Under the pieces are notes generated by a model. The model made no database searches and was not told where the DNA came from. It saw only the letters and a list, made by a program, of their open reading frames with translations. Shown piece after piece: positions 27,885 to 37,680 of a DNA stretch of 64,000 nt (position 1 is the stretch's first letter; each line of letters begins with the position of its first letter). Made by a program: the position numbers and the translations under genes. The stretch is from Bacillus sp. EB600 (GTDB taxonomy: Bacteria; Bacillota; Bacilli; Bacillales; Cytobacillaceae), in assembly GCF_024494385.1 (NCBI RefSeq), contig NZ_JAEVLT010000023.1, positions 1 to 64,000 of the forward strand, read 5' to 3'.

Positions 27885-27917
27885 AAAAATGAGCAGCTGT
27901 TGTCTGCTCATTTTTTT
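27885..27917. terminator. bidirectional terminator
   Basis: AATGAGCAG/CTGCTCATT with a seven-base loop, A tract before and seven T after. It lies in the 340-base gap between the GDPD-PhoD start and the YqxD stop, which otherwise shows nothing. Confidence 0.75.
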
Positions 27918-28052
27918 ATCTTTTTAAAGATATGAAAGTAAAAAACATAACTGTGGGTACCTGCCATTCACCAAATAAAGTAACCCAAAAGAATCAAAGA
28001 ACAGCTAAACCTTGCGAATCCAAAATAAGGAAAATAAACCTTGTGGTTATAT

Positions 28053-28493
28053 TTATCGTGAAATAGCTCTTTTAAAAAGCTCCCTGAATTTCTCCCGATC
28101 TTCGGATGTAAAGGGCTTTGGTCCCTTTGTACGCTTTCCGCCTTTTCGAGCCATTGCACTTAAATAACGTGTTTGTAATAATTGATCAATGTTTTCATTT
28201 GTATAGCTAAACCCTTTATGGTGAAGGACTATACATCCTTTTGCCAAACCTAGCGAAGCAAGACCATAATCTTGTGTAACAATGATATCCCCTCTGTCTA
28301 CTAACTTCATAATCCGATAATCCGCAGCATCTGCTCCAGAATCAACATAAATGGTTTCCACCCCTGATGGTTGTTCCTCATTAGTAAAATGAGGGAAGCT
28401 CGTAACAAGGATCACAGGAAATTCAGCATTCCTACCTTCAGAGATAATAATATCTTTTACCGGACAAGCATCCGCATCAACATAAATTTTCAT
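28053..28493 (-). CDS. yqxD: YaiI/YqxD family protein (DUF188/UPF0178)
   Basis: 146 residues, full length. The PIN-like start [11 protein letters not shown] and the later [10 protein letters not shown] and T-Q-D-Y-G-L-A motifs carry the conserved acidic residues of the family, and [14 protein letters not shown] follows near the C-terminus. The fold suggests a nuclease-like metal site but the biological role is unknown. An AGGAGAG site precedes the ATG. Single gene. Confidence 0.9.
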   Translation of the reverse strand: MKIYVDADACPVKDIIISEGRNAEFPVILVTSFPHFTNEEQPSGVETIYVDSGADAADYRIMKLVDRGDIIVTQDYGLASLGLAKGCIVLHHKGFSYTNENIDQLLQTRYLSAMARKGGKRTKGPKPFTSEDREKFRELFKRAISR

Positions 28494-28559
28494 TTATATC
28501 TCTCCTGTAAAATTAGTTCGAATGATTAGACGTGAAAAAATGAGAATCTAATGGTATAA

Positions 28560-28608
28560 TTTCCCCTCGGGTGTCTGACCACCCAATGCGTAAATCAACA
28601 AGGGGAAA
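28560..28608. repeat. nested hairpin element
   Basis: TTTCCCCT pairs with AGGGGAAA, enclosing GGGTG-tctgac-CACCC. It lies between the yqxD start and a gene remnant; no T run follows. Confidence 0.45.
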
Positions 28609-28631
28609 CTGATCTCTCTTTTTTCTAATTT

Positions 28632-28802
28632 TTATAAAATAATGACCCCGTACTTATCATTAGCATCTTCAATACTATATACCGTTATTTTATCATCTTC
28701 GGACAGGTTAAGTGAATTCAAGGGCAATCGAATCTGAACCTGGGTCCCTTTCATCCATTCGAAAAACAACCATTTTTGCGAAAACAGCCTAAACAATAAA
28801 TC
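28632..28802 (-). pseudogene. C-terminal remnant of an unidentified gene
   Basis: A minus-strand frame of 56 codons bounded by stops reads ...W-M-K-G-T-Q-V-Q-I-R-L-P-L-N-S-L-N-L-S-E-D-D-K-I-T-V-Y-S-I-E-D to a TAA. The composition is protein-like, but there is no start with a binding site and no upstream domain. Not identified. Confidence 0.3.
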
Positions 28803-28907
28803 TTATTTACATAATATTATTATAGTAAATTAGTTAAAAGAGTGGTCCTCTTTCCCTTGAAGGAGACGGCAGAGCGATGGTAAACAATTGCGCTTTCCAT
28901 TAATGCT

Positions 28908-28930
28908 GAGCAGGATTATAATCCTTGCTC
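28908..28930. repeat. palindrome
   Basis: Perfect 12-bp centre GGATTATAATCC flanked by GAGCA and TTGCTC. Possibly an operator or the footprint of one; no gene start is adjacent. Confidence 0.35.
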
Positions 28931-28950
28931 TTCCTCCAAAATTAGAAGTT

Positions 28951-28976
28951 AAAAAAAGACCTCCATCGGCCTTTTT
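28951..28976 (-). terminator. terminator of the queCDE operon
   Basis: On the minus strand AAAAAGGCC pairs with GGTCTTTTT, followed by more T. It is 116 bases past the queE stop. Confidence 0.5.
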
Positions 28977-29092
28977 CAAAAATTTATTGATTGGAAATAT
29001 ACGGGTATTTGCTGAAATGAATGCAAGTAATATACTATTCCTCGCATTCATTTCTCTTCGCCCTTTTCTATCATTACGAGGAGGCAAACTGT

Positions 29093-29818
29093 CTAAACCC
29101 CTCTTTTGTTTCCCCATAATAAAGTGTGCAATTGCGGAAGGACCTTGGCGTTATTAAAATCTGGATCGTCCATTACCTTATCAATTAAGATCTCGTATTT
29201 TTTTAAGAGGTGGGATAGCAGTTCCTGATTATTCGTCGTCGAACTGTCATCATTCCCAACCTGCAAGAAAAATGGGATATTCTGATAACGCTGGTGAACG
29301 CTTTTCGCATACTCATAGTCTAAGTCATCAAAGATGACAACCTTCAAACTGACATGTTGCCTTTGTTTGTTTTGTTCCAGATTATCAATTATTTTATCTA
29401 AAACGAGAAAATCAGTCACCATCGTAGAACTAGGTGGCTTAGGTGAAATTGTTAATTCATCAACCTTCCAAAACCAATCCTGCCACCTGCTACCTTGGGT
29501 TTCAAGCGCAATTTTAATATGATGATCCTTCAGGATCGTAATAAAATGATCTAGATTTAGGAGGGCTGGATTTCCTCCTGAAATGGTTACAAAAGAAAAA
29601 TTGTTGCCGCCGATTCGCTTTAAATCTTCCCAAACTTCTTCTGCTTCTAACATCCGAATATCATCTTTTCCAGTCCCATTCCAGGTAAAGGCAGAATCGC
29701 ACCAACTGCAGGAGTAGTCGCAGCCTGCCGTTCTGACAAACATCGTTTTTTGGCCGATGACCATCCCTTCGCCTTGAATCGTCGGTCCGAAAATTTCCAT
29801 AACGGGAATTTTAGTCAA
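29093..29818 (-). CDS. queE: 7-carboxy-7-deazaguanine synthase (radical SAM)
   Basis: About 241 residues. The opening E-I-F-G-P-T-I-Q-G-E-G, the cluster motif C-D-Y-S-C-S-W-C-D-S-A-F-T-W (CxxxCxxC), T-I-S-G-G-N-P-A and the end L-P-Q-L-H-T-L-L-W-G-N-K-R-G-V match QueE of Bacillus. It turns carboxytetrahydropterin into 7-carboxy-7-deazaguanine in the preQ0 pathway. The TTG at 29818 is preferred, since it overlaps the end of queD and gives the family length; a start 20 codons further upstream would lie in queD. Confidence 0.93.
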   Translation of the reverse strand: MTKIPVMEIFGPTIQGEGMVIGQKTMFVRTAGCDYSCSWCDSAFTWNGTGKDDIRMLEAEEVWEDLKRIGGNNFSFVTISGGNPALLNLDHFITILKDHHIKIALETQGSRWQDWFWKVDELTISPKPPSSTMVTDFLVLDKIIDNLEQNKQRQHVSLKVVIFDDLDYEYAKSVHQRYQNIPFFLQVGNDDSSTTNNQELLSHLLKKYEILIDKVMDDPDFNNAKVLPQLHTLLWGNKRGV

Positions 29819-30293
29819 TTTCCATCCACTCCCGTCTTGCTTCGGCGTAGCTGGTAGCCGTTTCGTATAATCGAACAAACTCTACTCTAGCTCCCTTGTA
29901 TTTCATCTGATTTTCTTCCTGCTTCAATGAATCAGCCATTTTTTCATAAATCCACACGACGATGTTTTCGGCTGTTGTATTCATCGGCGGTAATGTTTCA
30001 TTGAGATATCGATGATCAAGAAAGATTTCAATGTCATTTTTCCAAATTTCCTTAATATCTCCAAAATCTATCATCAGGCCCCGTTCATCGAGAAATCCAC
30101 TTATTCCAAAAATTACTTTATACGTATGGCCATGAAGATTTTTGCATTTTCCTTCATAGCAATGCAAATGATGAGAGGCATCAAACGTAAATTCCTTACT
30201 GACCAGTACTCGTTTTGCATGGTATTTCAATTGATTACGATTGATATCTTCATCGATTTTCTGGAGTTTATCAACAATTCGAAAACCACTCAT
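29811..30293 (-). CDS. queD: 6-carboxy-5,6,7,8-tetrahydropterin synthase
   Basis: 160 residues. Zinc ligands lie in F-D-A-S-H-H-L and L-H-G-H-T-Y-K, and the catalytic Cys is in C-Y-E-G-K-C-K-N-L-H-G-H. The C-terminal E-F-V-R-L-Y-E-T segment holds the pterin-binding Glu. QueD makes carboxytetrahydropterin from dihydroneopterin triphosphate, the first committed step of queuosine precursor synthesis. It starts four bases after queC ends, with AAGGAG in the queC tail, and overlaps queE. Confidence 0.94.
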   Translation of the reverse strand: MSGFRIVDKLQKIDEDINRNQLKYHAKRVLVSKEFTFDASHHLHCYEGKCKNLHGHTYKVIFGISGFLDERGLMIDFGDIKEIWKNDIEIFLDHRYLNETLPPMNTTAENIVVWIYEKMADSLKQEENQMKYKGARVEFVRLYETATSYAEARREWMEID

Positions 30294-30297
30294 GCGA

Positions 30298-30957
30298 TTA
30301 TAACTCCTTTCGTGTGCTTAGGTATTGATCTAGACCACGTTTTCTTAATTTACATGCAGGGCATTCACCGCAGCCGTCTGCTATGATTCCATTGTAACAA
30401 GTTAAGGTCTTTTCTCTTACAAAGTCTAAAGCATGAAGTTCATCTGCCAACTGCCAGGTTTCAGCCTTATTCAACCACATTAACGGAGTATGAATAACAA
30501 ACTGCTTATCCATTGACAGGTTTAACGTGACATTCAATGACTTGATAAAAGCATCCCTGCAATCGGGATATCCGCTGAAATCTGTTTCACATACACCGGT
30601 GATGATGTGCCTTGCTCCTAGCTGATGTGCCAATATTCCTGCAAACGTAATGAATAAAAGATTCCGTCCAGGAACGAAAGTGGAGGGCAATTCCCCATTT
30701 TCCCCTTCCTTCACTTCTATATCCTTACGAGTAAGTGCATTTGGAGCAAGTTGATTTAATAATGCCATATCTAAAATATGATGCTCAACTCCAAGTTCCT
30801 TGGCAATATTTTGAGCACATTCAATTTCGGCTTTGTGTCGTTGATTATAATTAAAGGTTACCGCAATGACCTCTTCAAATCGTTCTAATGCCCAAAACAA
30901 ACAAGTGGTACTATCCTGTCCACCACTAAAAACAACAATTGCTTTGTCTTTTTTCAT
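30298..30957 (-). CDS. queC: 7-cyano-7-deazaguanine synthase
   Basis: 219 residues. The ATP pyrophosphatase loop [12 protein letters not shown] is at the N-terminus and the zinc site [13 protein letters not shown] at the C-terminus with an upstream Cys (T-C-Y-N-G). QueC converts CDG to preQ0. First gene of queC-queD-queE; queF is not in this window. A preQ1-I riboswitch lies directly upstream. Confidence 0.95.
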   Translation of the reverse strand: MKKDKAIVVFSGGQDSTTCLFWALERFEEVIAVTFNYNQRHKAEIECAQNIAKELGVEHHILDMALLNQLAPNALTRKDIEVKEGENGELPSTFVPGRNLLFITFAGILAHQLGARHIITGVCETDFSGYPDCRDAFIKSLNVTLNLSMDKQFVIHTPLMWLNKAETWQLADELHALDFVREKTLTCYNGIIADGCGECPACKLRKRGLDQYLSTRKEL

Positions 30958-30980
30958 ATAAAAGCACTCCTTTTAAACAT

Positions 30981-31051
30981 AAAAAAACAGTCCTACTAAA
31001 GAAAGCAGTCCTGTTTTCCTTAGTTTTTTTTAGAGGGTAGCTAGAACCTCT
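30981..31051 (-). ncRNA. preQ1-I riboswitch with terminator
   Basis: The minus strand contains AGAGGTTCTAGCTACCCTCT followed by an A-rich stretch and CTAAGG: the stem, loop and A-rich tail of the minimal class I preQ1 aptamer (31051-31018). A terminator-like hairpin AAACAG...CTGTTT with T7 follows (30981-31020) before queC. High preQ1 should lower queCDE transcription. Confidence 0.92.
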
Positions 31052-31399
31052 ACCGCGATTAGCGGATTTTTTATTCATAATGTAATGACTATATCACAAT
31101 TCTAGAATTATTTCATCAATTCATCGACATCTTTCGACTCACTTTTCGATCATTTCTGGCGGTGTCCTCATTTTAATTCTCTCGGCATCGTTTCAACTTT
31201 TACTAACTTTCCGCTCACCTAGTAGGAAAATCCAAAGTCGATGAATATTTTAAAAAAATTTGATAAAGGTGAAAAAGTTTAAGCTTATTTAGGGAAGTTG
31301 GGTCGAATTCCTCTTTCCTCTCTTTTTGTTTTCTGGTTAATATTGATTGTCCTGTTTGCATGATAACTGGAGAAGTTGATGATTAATTAAGTATTTAAA

Positions 31400-31590
31400 A
31401 TGAATGAATTTCGTATTGTGTATTGGACATAAGATGATCTAGCTATCTCAATTGTGGATAAAAATTATGAGATCGAAGTTGAAAATGTCATCAGGGAGAC
31501 TTATGAGGTTGATAAAGGATGACATCAGCATGGTTGAATAAGGTAAAAGCAAATTCATACCGAGATTATAGAAATGGACTAAAAGAATAG
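31400..31590 (+). pseudogene. broken small gene, unknown family
   Basis: ATG frame M-N-E-F-R-I-V-Y-W-T, then TAA, then in the same frame D-D-L-A-I-S-I-V-D-K-N-Y-E-I-E-V-E-N-V-I-R-E-T-Y-E-V-D-K-G to a TGA. The sense continues in the next frame as T-S-A-W-L-N-K-V-K-A-N-S-Y-R-D-Y-R-N-G-L-K-E to a TAG. One nonsense change and one frameshift thus break a protein of about 63 residues. The 31052-31399 stretch before it shows nothing. Confidence 0.55.
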
Positions 31591-31599
31591 GGGAGAAAC

Positions 31600-32076
31600 A
31601 TGGAAGGTAAAACACATATTGTTGGAGGCTTAGCAGCTGGCGCTCTATATTTAAACTTGGGAGGAGCCGTTGGCCATGAAGCTCTTTTTTTTGGCAGTTT
31701 AGCTCTTGGTGCTTTAATACCGGATATCGACCACACCGGTTCTTTGATTGGCCGAAAAGTACCGTTCGTTGATAATATAATCAGCTCGGTATTCGGCCAT
31801 CGTTCCTTTACTCATAGTCTTTTGTTTTTAGTTTTAGCATTCTTCTTATTTCAGCATACTTCCTGGCCTAAAGATATTGAATTAGGAATCTTGCTGGGGA
31901 TGTTCAGTCATATGGTCCTGGATATGCTCACAAAACAAGGAATTAAGTTTTTATGGCCTTTAAAAATCCATATAGGTATACCTGGTGGAATTCGTACCGG
32001 CGGTGCAATTGAACGAGGTTTTTTCACCGTTTTAGTCGTTTATCTTTGTTATGTTGGTTATCAAATTTATTTATAA
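31600..32076 (+). CDS. metal-dependent hydrolase-like membrane protein (YdjM/YvsG, DUF457)
   Basis: 158 residues with about four membrane helices. The family motifs T-H-I-V-G-G near the start, L-I-P-D-I-D-H-T-G-S, G-H-R-S-F-T-H-S-L and S-H-M-V-L-D-M-L-T are complete; their His and Asp residues probably bind metal. In other bacteria YdjM is an SOS-regulated phospholipase-like protein; no LexA box was recognised here. GGGGAG precedes the ATG. Confidence 0.82.
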   Translation: MEGKTHIVGGLAAGALYLNLGGAVGHEALFFGSLALGALIPDIDHTGSLIGRKVPFVDNIISSVFGHRSFTHSLLFLVLAFFLFQHTSWPKDIELGILLGMFSHMVLDMLTKQGIKFLWPLKIHIGIPGGIRTGGAIERGFFTVLVVYLCYVGYQIYL

Positions 32077-32160
32077 ATCCCGAGGAAAATTACAACACGG
32101 AATATGGAGCATCACGACCCACACATTGATCCGATATTTATGATTCCTGTTATGAGTAGT

Positions 32161-33325
32161 TTAAAGAGCCTTCCTTTCTTTTATTGGTTTCTTGACACCT
32201 GCTTTTGGAATCACCGTTACAACAGCTAATAAAGCTAGTCCAGCAAAAATAGCGTTTGCAAGCAGTCCGATACTTGCGGCTGCTTCCATATTTCCAGCCT
32301 TTGCAATTGCACTATAAACAGCAACAGATAGCGCTAAACCAAATGAGCCGCCAAGTGTACTAGACATTTTATAAATACCTGCTGCCTTTCCTGCCTTCGC
32401 TTCCGGAACATTGTCTACTGCTGTATCTGTTGATGGGGTTGCGTAAAGGCCAAGTCCAATCCCATAAACTGTAAAACCAATAAAAACAACAATAGAATAA
32501 ATCGAATTTGATGGGGTAAAGGTCATTAAGATAATTCCAGTGATCACTAAAAGACAAGCTAAAACCATTGGCTTTCTTGGACCACTTCGTTGTAATATTT
32601 TTTCGCCAACACGAATCATCGCTAATACAGCAACTAAATAGCCAAGTGATAGTAACCCAGATTGAAACGAACTGTAATGTCTTGCCTCTTGGACATACGT
32701 ATTCGCAACAATGAGTGCTCCAGCTACAGCATTTAGTAAAAAATTTGACACAGCAGCGCCAGTAAAATAATTATTTTTAAATAAAGAAAGATCGACAAAT
32801 CCGTTAGATTTTCCCGTTACAATTTAAAAAAATACCCCACCGCCAATGACCGCAACAGCCATTAACGTTAACGAAATAGGACTTGTCCAACCGAAGTCCC
32901 CTCCACGTGTAATAACAGTTTCTAAGGCAAGCATCACAAGGGCAAAGACAACTAAGCAAGCATAATCAAATTTTGATGACTTGATTTGTTTTGCTTTAGC
33001 TCTCTGGTATTTCTTTAATCAAGAACCAAGATAACAAAGTGAAAATGATGGAAAAAATGAAGATCCAACGCCATCCCAAATACGTAGCAATTAGACCCCC
33101 AGCAAACGAACAAATGCCCCCGCCGCCCCATGATCCAAAAGACCAGTAGCTAATGGCTCTTTGGCGATCAGCACCTTCAAAATAGGTTTTTACCAAAGCA
33201 AGCATCGCAGGCATAATACACGCTGCCGAGAGGCCTTGAATCACACGCCCAATAATTAAGAGAGCCGTATCATGTGCAAAGATGAGACAAAGTGAACCAA
33301 CTTTTTTTAAAGCTCCATAGGGCAC
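32161..33325 (-). pseudogene. broken DHA2-type MFS transporter
   Basis: Three minus-strand pieces read consecutively as one 14-TMS MFS protein. The first (33325-32996) has G-R-V-I-Q-G-L-S-A-A-C-I-M-P-A-M and ends at a stop after I-P-E-S. The sense continues one frame over as K-S-S-K-F-D-Y-A-C-L-V-V-F to a TAA near 32824. The rest runs S-N-F-L-L-N-A-V-A-G to 32161. The first membrane helices are missing before 33325, close to the folD end. At least one frameshift, one nonsense codon and an N-terminal deletion make it a clear pseudogene. Confidence 0.85.
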
Positions 33326-33374
33326 GAGGTGCGGGCGGGGCTTACTATCATGATGGAAAAGGACAGCTGCTTTG

Positions 33375-34226
33375 TTATCTTATGCTTTCCTTGGCAGATT
33401 TTAATGTATTATACATCAGCATGGTTATTGTCATCGGGCCGACCCCTTTTGGAACAGGGGTAATATATCCCGCCTTTTCACTCACCTCATCAAAGGCAAC
33501 ATCTCCGCAAAGCTTGCCGGCTTCATTGCGGTTAATCCCGACATCAATGACGACAGCACCTTCTTTTATGTGTTCTGCTTTGATAAAGTTTACTTTTCCA
33601 ACAGCAACAACCAAAATATCCGCCTGTGTTGTATGTAGTTTTAAATCCTTCGTTTTAGAGTGACAATAGGTAACCGTGGCATTCTGGTTTAGTAATAATT
33701 GTCCAATCGGTTTTCCAACAATATTGCTTCTTCCGATCACCACAGCATTTTTGCCGGAAATAGAAATTCCTGATTCTTCCAATAACACCATAATCCCATA
33801 TGGTGTGCATGGGAGGAAGGCATTTTGGCCCGTCATCATTCTGCCGATATTGATTGGATGAAAGCCGTCAACATCCTTTGCCGGAATTATTGTTTCAATA
33901 ACCTTTATTTCATCAATGTGTTTTGGAAGCGGAAGCTGAACCAAAATGCCGTGGATTTTTGGGTCCCCATTCAATTCTTCAATCTTTGCCAGCAATTCTT
34001 CCTCACTTGTTTCTTCAGGCATTTCAATTAATAAGGAGTACATTCCAAGTTCTTTACATGCTTTTTGTTTACTGTTTACGTAAGTCCGAGAGGCTTGGTT
34101 ATTCCCGACGAGAATCACCGCCAATCCAGGAGTTACACCCTCGGCTTTAAGCTGTTTAACTTCTTCGCCGATTTCTATTCTTTTTTTTGCGGCAATTTCT
34201 TTTCCGTTGATGATTTTAGCTGTCAT
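33375..34226 (-). CDS. folD: methylenetetrahydrofolate dehydrogenase/cyclohydrolase
   Basis: 283 residues, full length. The catalytic Tyr-x-x-x-Lys is in Y-V-N-S-K-Q-K, and the family signatures [14 protein letters not shown] and the Rossmann segment [11 protein letters not shown] are intact. It interconverts 5,10-methylene- and 10-formyl-tetrahydrofolate. With purU upstream and the gcv genes beyond on the same strand it forms a one-carbon block: GcvT makes methylene-THF, FolD oxidises it and PurU releases formate. TAAGGAGAG precedes the ATG. Confidence 0.95.
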   Translation of the reverse strand: MTAKIINGKEIAAKKRIEIGEEVKQLKAEGVTPGLAVILVGNNQASRTYVNSKQKACKELGMYSLLIEMPEETSEEELLAKIEELNGDPKIHGILVQLPLPKHIDEIKVIETIIPAKDVDGFHPINIGRMMTGQNAFLPCTPYGIMVLLEESGISISGKNAVVIGRSNIVGKPIGQLLLNQNATVTYCHSKTKDLKLHTTQADILVVAVGKVNFIKAEHIKEGAVVIDVGINRNEAGKLCGDVAFDEVSEKAGYITPVPKGVGPMTITMLMYNTLKSAKESIR

Positions 34227-34238
34227 TTTTTTCTCTCC

Positions 34239-34340
34239 TTACCTTTTTGTACTCATCAAGCAATCTTCATCCGGAATATTTTGCTTACCCTTCGAAAGAA
34301 CACCCTTCACAAACTTGCTTGGCTGGTCATACACATTCAT
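34239..34340 (-). CDS. possible 33-residue ORF before folD
   Basis: Minus-strand frame M-N-V-Y-D-Q-P-S-K-F-V-K-G-V-L-S-K-G-K-Q-N-I-P ending T-K-R, whose TAA runs directly into the folD ribosome-binding site. The composition is protein-like and the frame stays open about 12 codons upstream of this ATG, so it may be the end of a longer, lost gene. No family recognised and no clear binding site. Confidence 0.3.
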   Translation of the reverse strand: MNVYDQPSKFVKGVLSKGKQNIPDEDCLMSTKR

Positions 34341-34548
34341 GATCTTCGTTAAAGAATTGTGAGAAACAACCCTTTTTTTCTCCTCCCTACTTTCTTTTGA
34401 AATCCTTTAAGCCAGTGGCATCATTTATAGAATTTCAATCAACAAAGTAGAAACGTAAAAGCATCTACATCATGGCAGACAGTTCTTGACTACATCTGTT
34501 ACAATATGAAATCAGCATTTTGCACGACAGCCGCCCTATAAAATTAAC

Positions 34549-35418
34549 TCATTTGAATACAATCGTTTTATTACCATGGACAAGTACTTTATCTTCTACA
34601 TGCCAGGCAACAGCTTGGGCGAGAACCCTCTTTTCCACATGACGTCCGGCAGTCTTTAAATCTTCTATTGTATTGCGATGACTAATCCGTTGTACATCTT
34701 GTTCAATAATCGGCCCTTCATCAAGATCATTCGTTACGTAGTGGGCAGTTGCCCCTATTAACTTTACCCCCCGGTTAAATGCCCTGACATAAGGATTCGC
34801 TCCAGCAAATGCCGGTAAGAAAGAGTGATGAATGTTAATGATTTGATTTGGAAACATTGAAATAAATTTTGGGGAAAGAATTTGCATATATCTCGCTAAG
34901 ACAATAAAGTCTACTTTTCCTTTTAATAGCTCAACTGCTTTTTGTTCGGCACTTTCTTTTTCTTCTTTAGACACTTGAATATGATAAAAAGGGATTCCGT
35001 AACCCTCAACTTCTTCTTTTAGATCAGGATGATTACTTATTACCATAGGGATTTCTACTTGGATTTCCTTTGATTTCCACCGCCAAATAAGCTCCCAGAG
35101 GCAGTGATCTGTTTTTGAAACAAAGATGGCCATTCGCTTTCTTTTTAAGTTATTACTCAACCGCCAATCCAAAGTATAATTTTCCGCCAACGCATGTAGA
35201 TCTTGTTCAAGTTTTTCAAATGAAGCATCGAAGTCTTCCAAATCAAATTCGATTCGCACAAAAAATACACCTGCTCGTGGATCAGTTGTATATTGGTCAA
35301 AATGGACAATGTTCGCTTTGTGTGCTAATAAAAAATCCGTTACAGTAGAGATAATACCAGGCTTTTCAGGACAAGAAATTAATAATCTTGCACGGTTAAC
35401 AGTTTCTGCTTTATTCAA
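34549..35418 (-). CDS. purU: formyltetrahydrofolate deformylase
   Basis: 289 residues with an N-terminal ACT domain (about 8-90, S-C-P-E-K-P-G-I-I-S) and a C-terminal formyltransferase fold (about 92-285). The catalytic region N-I-H-H-S-F-L-P-A-F and the D-E-G-P-I-I-E-Q segment hold the conserved Asn, His and Asp. PurU hydrolyses 10-formyl-THF to formate and THF, balancing the C1 pool against glycine breakdown. The start is a TTG after GGAGGAAG. No glycine riboswitch stands directly before this gene. Confidence 0.93.
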   Translation of the reverse strand: MNKAETVNRARLLISCPEKPGIISTVTDFLLAHKANIVHFDQYTTDPRAGVFFVRIEFDLEDFDASFEKLEQDLHALAENYTLDWRLSNNLKRKRMAIFVSKTDHCLWELIWRWKSKEIQVEIPMVISNHPDLKEEVEGYGIPFYHIQVSKEEKESAEQKAVELLKGKVDFIVLARYMQILSPKFISMFPNQIINIHHSFLPAFAGANPYVRAFNRGVKLIGATAHYVTNDLDEGPIIEQDVQRISHRNTIEDLKTAGRHVEKRVLAQAVAWHVEDKVLVHGNKTIVFK

Positions 35419-35633
35419 TGCTCTTCCTCCACTCTTCTCATTGTTATAATTTAGTTATATATAGTATTGAAACCATTTGAATTATTATGCAAACTTCACC
35501 AACGAAAACGTCTAAGCTCGTCCAAGCTCTTGTAATAATAACTTAAATCGTCTTGCAGGTTTTTTGCTTCTCTCATGAGTTCCTCTTCTCTTCGTTCATT
35601 CTTACTACTTTACGTTTGCTGCATCTTTGCTTC

Positions 35634-35939
35634 TCAATCTATTTCAATTGCACATGCACTTGAAGTAAAAGTCTCTCCAACGAGAAAACCGTGTTCATCG
35701 GTATAATCAATTTGCGTCTCTTCATCTAAATAACGTTTTGTAAAGCGATCGATTCGAAACTGAATTCCTTCATATTCAATAACCATATCATTTCGTCTCA
35801 GTTCATCAAAAACAAGAGTAAATTTGACAGACAGCCCGCATCCACCGGCTATATCGGCATCAATTCGAGGAGAATATTCTTCCTTCAACTCCATTGCTTT
35901 TAGCTTGTTTAATGCTGCCTGCGTTAATGTTATAACCAT
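35634..35939 (-). CDS. HesB-like iron-sulfur biosynthesis domain protein
   Basis: About 101 residues starting M-V-I-T-L-T-Q-A-A-L. It resembles the short HesB/IscA-like (Fe-S biosynthesis) proteins of Bacillus through I-A-G-G-C-G-L-S-V-K-F and T-S-S-A-C-A near the end, but it has only two cysteines and lacks the usual C-x-C-terminal tail. The start at 35939 is chosen because GGGGA precedes it; codons further upstream belong to a lipA remnant. Function uncertain. Confidence 0.6.
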   Translation of the reverse strand: MVITLTQAALNKLKAMELKEEYSPRIDADIAGGCGLSVKFTLVFDELRRNDMVIEYEGIQFRIDRFTKRYLDEETQIDYTDEHGFLVGETFTSSACAIEID

Positions 35940-35979
35940 CGAATCATCCCCTGCTCGCCAATGTCCCATCTTACAATAA

Positions 35980-36096
35980 TTACACATCCACTTTTGCTGC
36001 CAGGACCTGTTCATCAGCATCATAGGATGGGTGAACAAGCGGTCCTGCTTCACAATGGCCAGGTTTCTGAACATACTCAATAGAGATATCTTTCAC
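35980..36096 (-). pseudogene. lipoyl synthase (lipA) C-terminal remnant
   Basis: Minus-strand frame GTG to TAA of 38 codons reads I-S-I-E-Y-V-Q-K-P-G-H-C-E-A-G-P-L-V-H-P-S-Y-D-A-D-E-Q-V. The part A-G-P-L-V-x-x-S-Y-x-A-D-E matches the conserved C-terminal end of lipoyl synthase (family knowledge). No radical-SAM domain is present. It follows gcvPB, and LipA makes the lipoyl group that GcvH needs, so an operon lipA may once have stood here. Confidence 0.55.
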
Positions 36097-36116
36097 TCAT
36101 ATGGAACAGGCATGAA

Positions 36117-36146
36117 GTTCTTGGTGTTATTTAAACCACCAAGAAC
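36117..36146. terminator. hairpin after gcvPB
   Basis: Perfect 10-bp stem GTTCTTGGTG/CACCAAGAAC with a ten-base loop, 50 bases past the gcvPB stop. There is no T run, so termination is only likely. Confidence 0.5.
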
Positions 36147-36195
36147 GAAATTTTTAACTTAACTTCATTCCCGGTGATTCGTGCTTAATCATTTG

Positions 36196-37680
36196 TTAAG
36201 TCTTTACGGTCTCTTTCTTTTCTGCTTCTTCTTTTATATATCGTAAAATTGGTTGTCTGGCGGCTTTAACTTCATCCAATCGGCCGATCACCGTGGTATG
36301 TGGTGCATCTAATACGATTTCAGGATTTTCTTCTACTTCTTTTGCGATTTGAATCATCACATCCGCAAAGGCATCGAGAGTTTCCTTTGACTCGGTTTCT
36401 GTTGGTTCAATCATCATACATTCTTCTACATTTAGTGGGAAGTAGATGGTCGGCGGATGGTATCCAAAATCCAGCAACCGTTTTGCCATATCGAGTGTTC
36501 TTACCCCTAACTTTTTCTGCCTGGATCCGGATAACACAAATTCGTGCTTACACACTTGCGAATACGGTGCTTCAAAATATGGCTCAAGCTTCTTTCGAAG
36601 ATAGTTCGCATGAAGGACTGCATCTTCCGATACTTGACGTAATCCTTCAGGTCCCATTGTGCGAATATAGGTGTACGCACGTAATAGAATGCCGAAGTTA
36701 CCATAATACCCTTTCACACGGCCGATTGAAAGCGGCTGGTTGTAATCCAATACATATTGGCCATTTTCCTTTGCCACTCGCGGAACTGGTAAAAATGGAA
36801 TCAGCTTTTCCTTTACACCGACAGGACCTGCACCAGGGCCTCCGCCGCCGTGAGGACCAGTGAAGGTTTTATGCAGGTTCAAGTGCACAATGTCAAAGCC
36901 CATTTTACCAGGAGTTGATTTTCCTAAGATGGCATTTGCATTGGCACCATCATAATATAATAATCCTCCTGCTTCATGGACAGCATTCGCGATTTCAACT
37001 ATTTCTTTTTCGAAAAGTCCCAGCGTATTTGGATTTGTCAACATTAGTGCTGCTGTATTCTGATCTACATGTTTCTTTAATTCTTCCAGATCAACTAACC
37101 CATGTTCATTGGATGGAATCGTTACGGCTTCAAAACCCGCAACCGATGCACTTGCCGGATTGGTTCCATGTGCTGAGTCCGGAACAAGCACTTTGGTTCT
37201 CACTTCACCTTTTTGCTTATGGTAGGCTTTGACCAGCATTAACCCTGTCCATTCACCTTGAGCTCCTGCAGCAGGCTGCAATGTTACGGCGTCCATTCCT
37301 GTGATCACGGCTAATTCTTCCTGCAGTTCATATAAAACCTCTAATGCACCTTGCACTGTTTCAGCTGGCTGGTATGGATGAATGCGGCTGAATCCATCCA
37401 TACGTGCAACATCTTCATTAATTTTCGGATTATACTTCATCGTACAAGATCCAAGTGGATAGAAACCGTTATCAATTCCGTAGTTTTTATTCGAAAGCGC
37501 TGTATAATGACGAACAAGCTGTAGCTCTGATACTTCCGGAAGTTCCGCCGGAGTTTCACGAATTAAATGCTTCGGAAGTTTATTATTGATATCGACTTTA
37601 TCAACGTCACTTTCCGGAAGGCTTGAGCCTACGCGTCCCTGACGGCTAATTTCAAAAATAAGGTGATTATATTCAACCAT
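36196..37680 (-). CDS. gcvPB: glycine dehydrogenase (decarboxylating) subunit 2
   Basis: 494 residues, the C-terminal half of the P-protein. The PLP lysine is in [16 protein letters not shown], and [10 protein letters not shown] and [10 protein letters not shown] are intact. With GcvPA it decarboxylates glycine and passes the aminomethyl group to lipoyl-GcvH. It overlaps gcvPA by eight bases and is the last gene of the gcv operon. Confidence 0.96.
   Translation of the reverse strand: MVEYNHLIFEISRQGRVGSSLPESDVDKVDINNKLPKHLIRETPAELPEVSELQLVRHYTALSNKNYGIDNGFYPLGSCTMKYNPKINEDVARMDGFSRIHPYQPAETVQGALEVLYELQEELAVITGMDAVTLQPAAGAQGEWTGLMLVKAYHKQKGEVRTKVLVPDSAHGTNPASASVAGFEAVTIPSNEHGLVDLEELKKHVDQNTAALMLTNPNTLGLFEKEIVEIANAVHEAGGLLYYDGANANAILGKSTPGKMGFDIVHLNLHKTFTGPHGGGGPGAGPVGVKEKLIPFLPVPRVAKENGQYVLDYNQPLSIGRVKGYYGNFGILLRAYTYIRTMGPEGLRQVSEDAVLHANYLRKKLEPYFEAPYSQVCKHEFVLSGSRQKKLGVRTLDMAKRLLDFGYHPPTIYFPLNVEECMMIEPTETESKETLDAFADVMIQIAKEVEENPEIVLDAPHTTVIGRLDEVKAARQPILRYIKEEAEKKETVKT

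Noticed and set aside
28830..29157. Overlapping open frames on both strands beside queE
   Set aside because: They overlap each other, the queE end and its terminator and have no binding site.
30981..31051. Considering a T-box or other leader before queC
   Set aside because: The sequence fits the preQ1-I aptamer closely, so no other class is needed.
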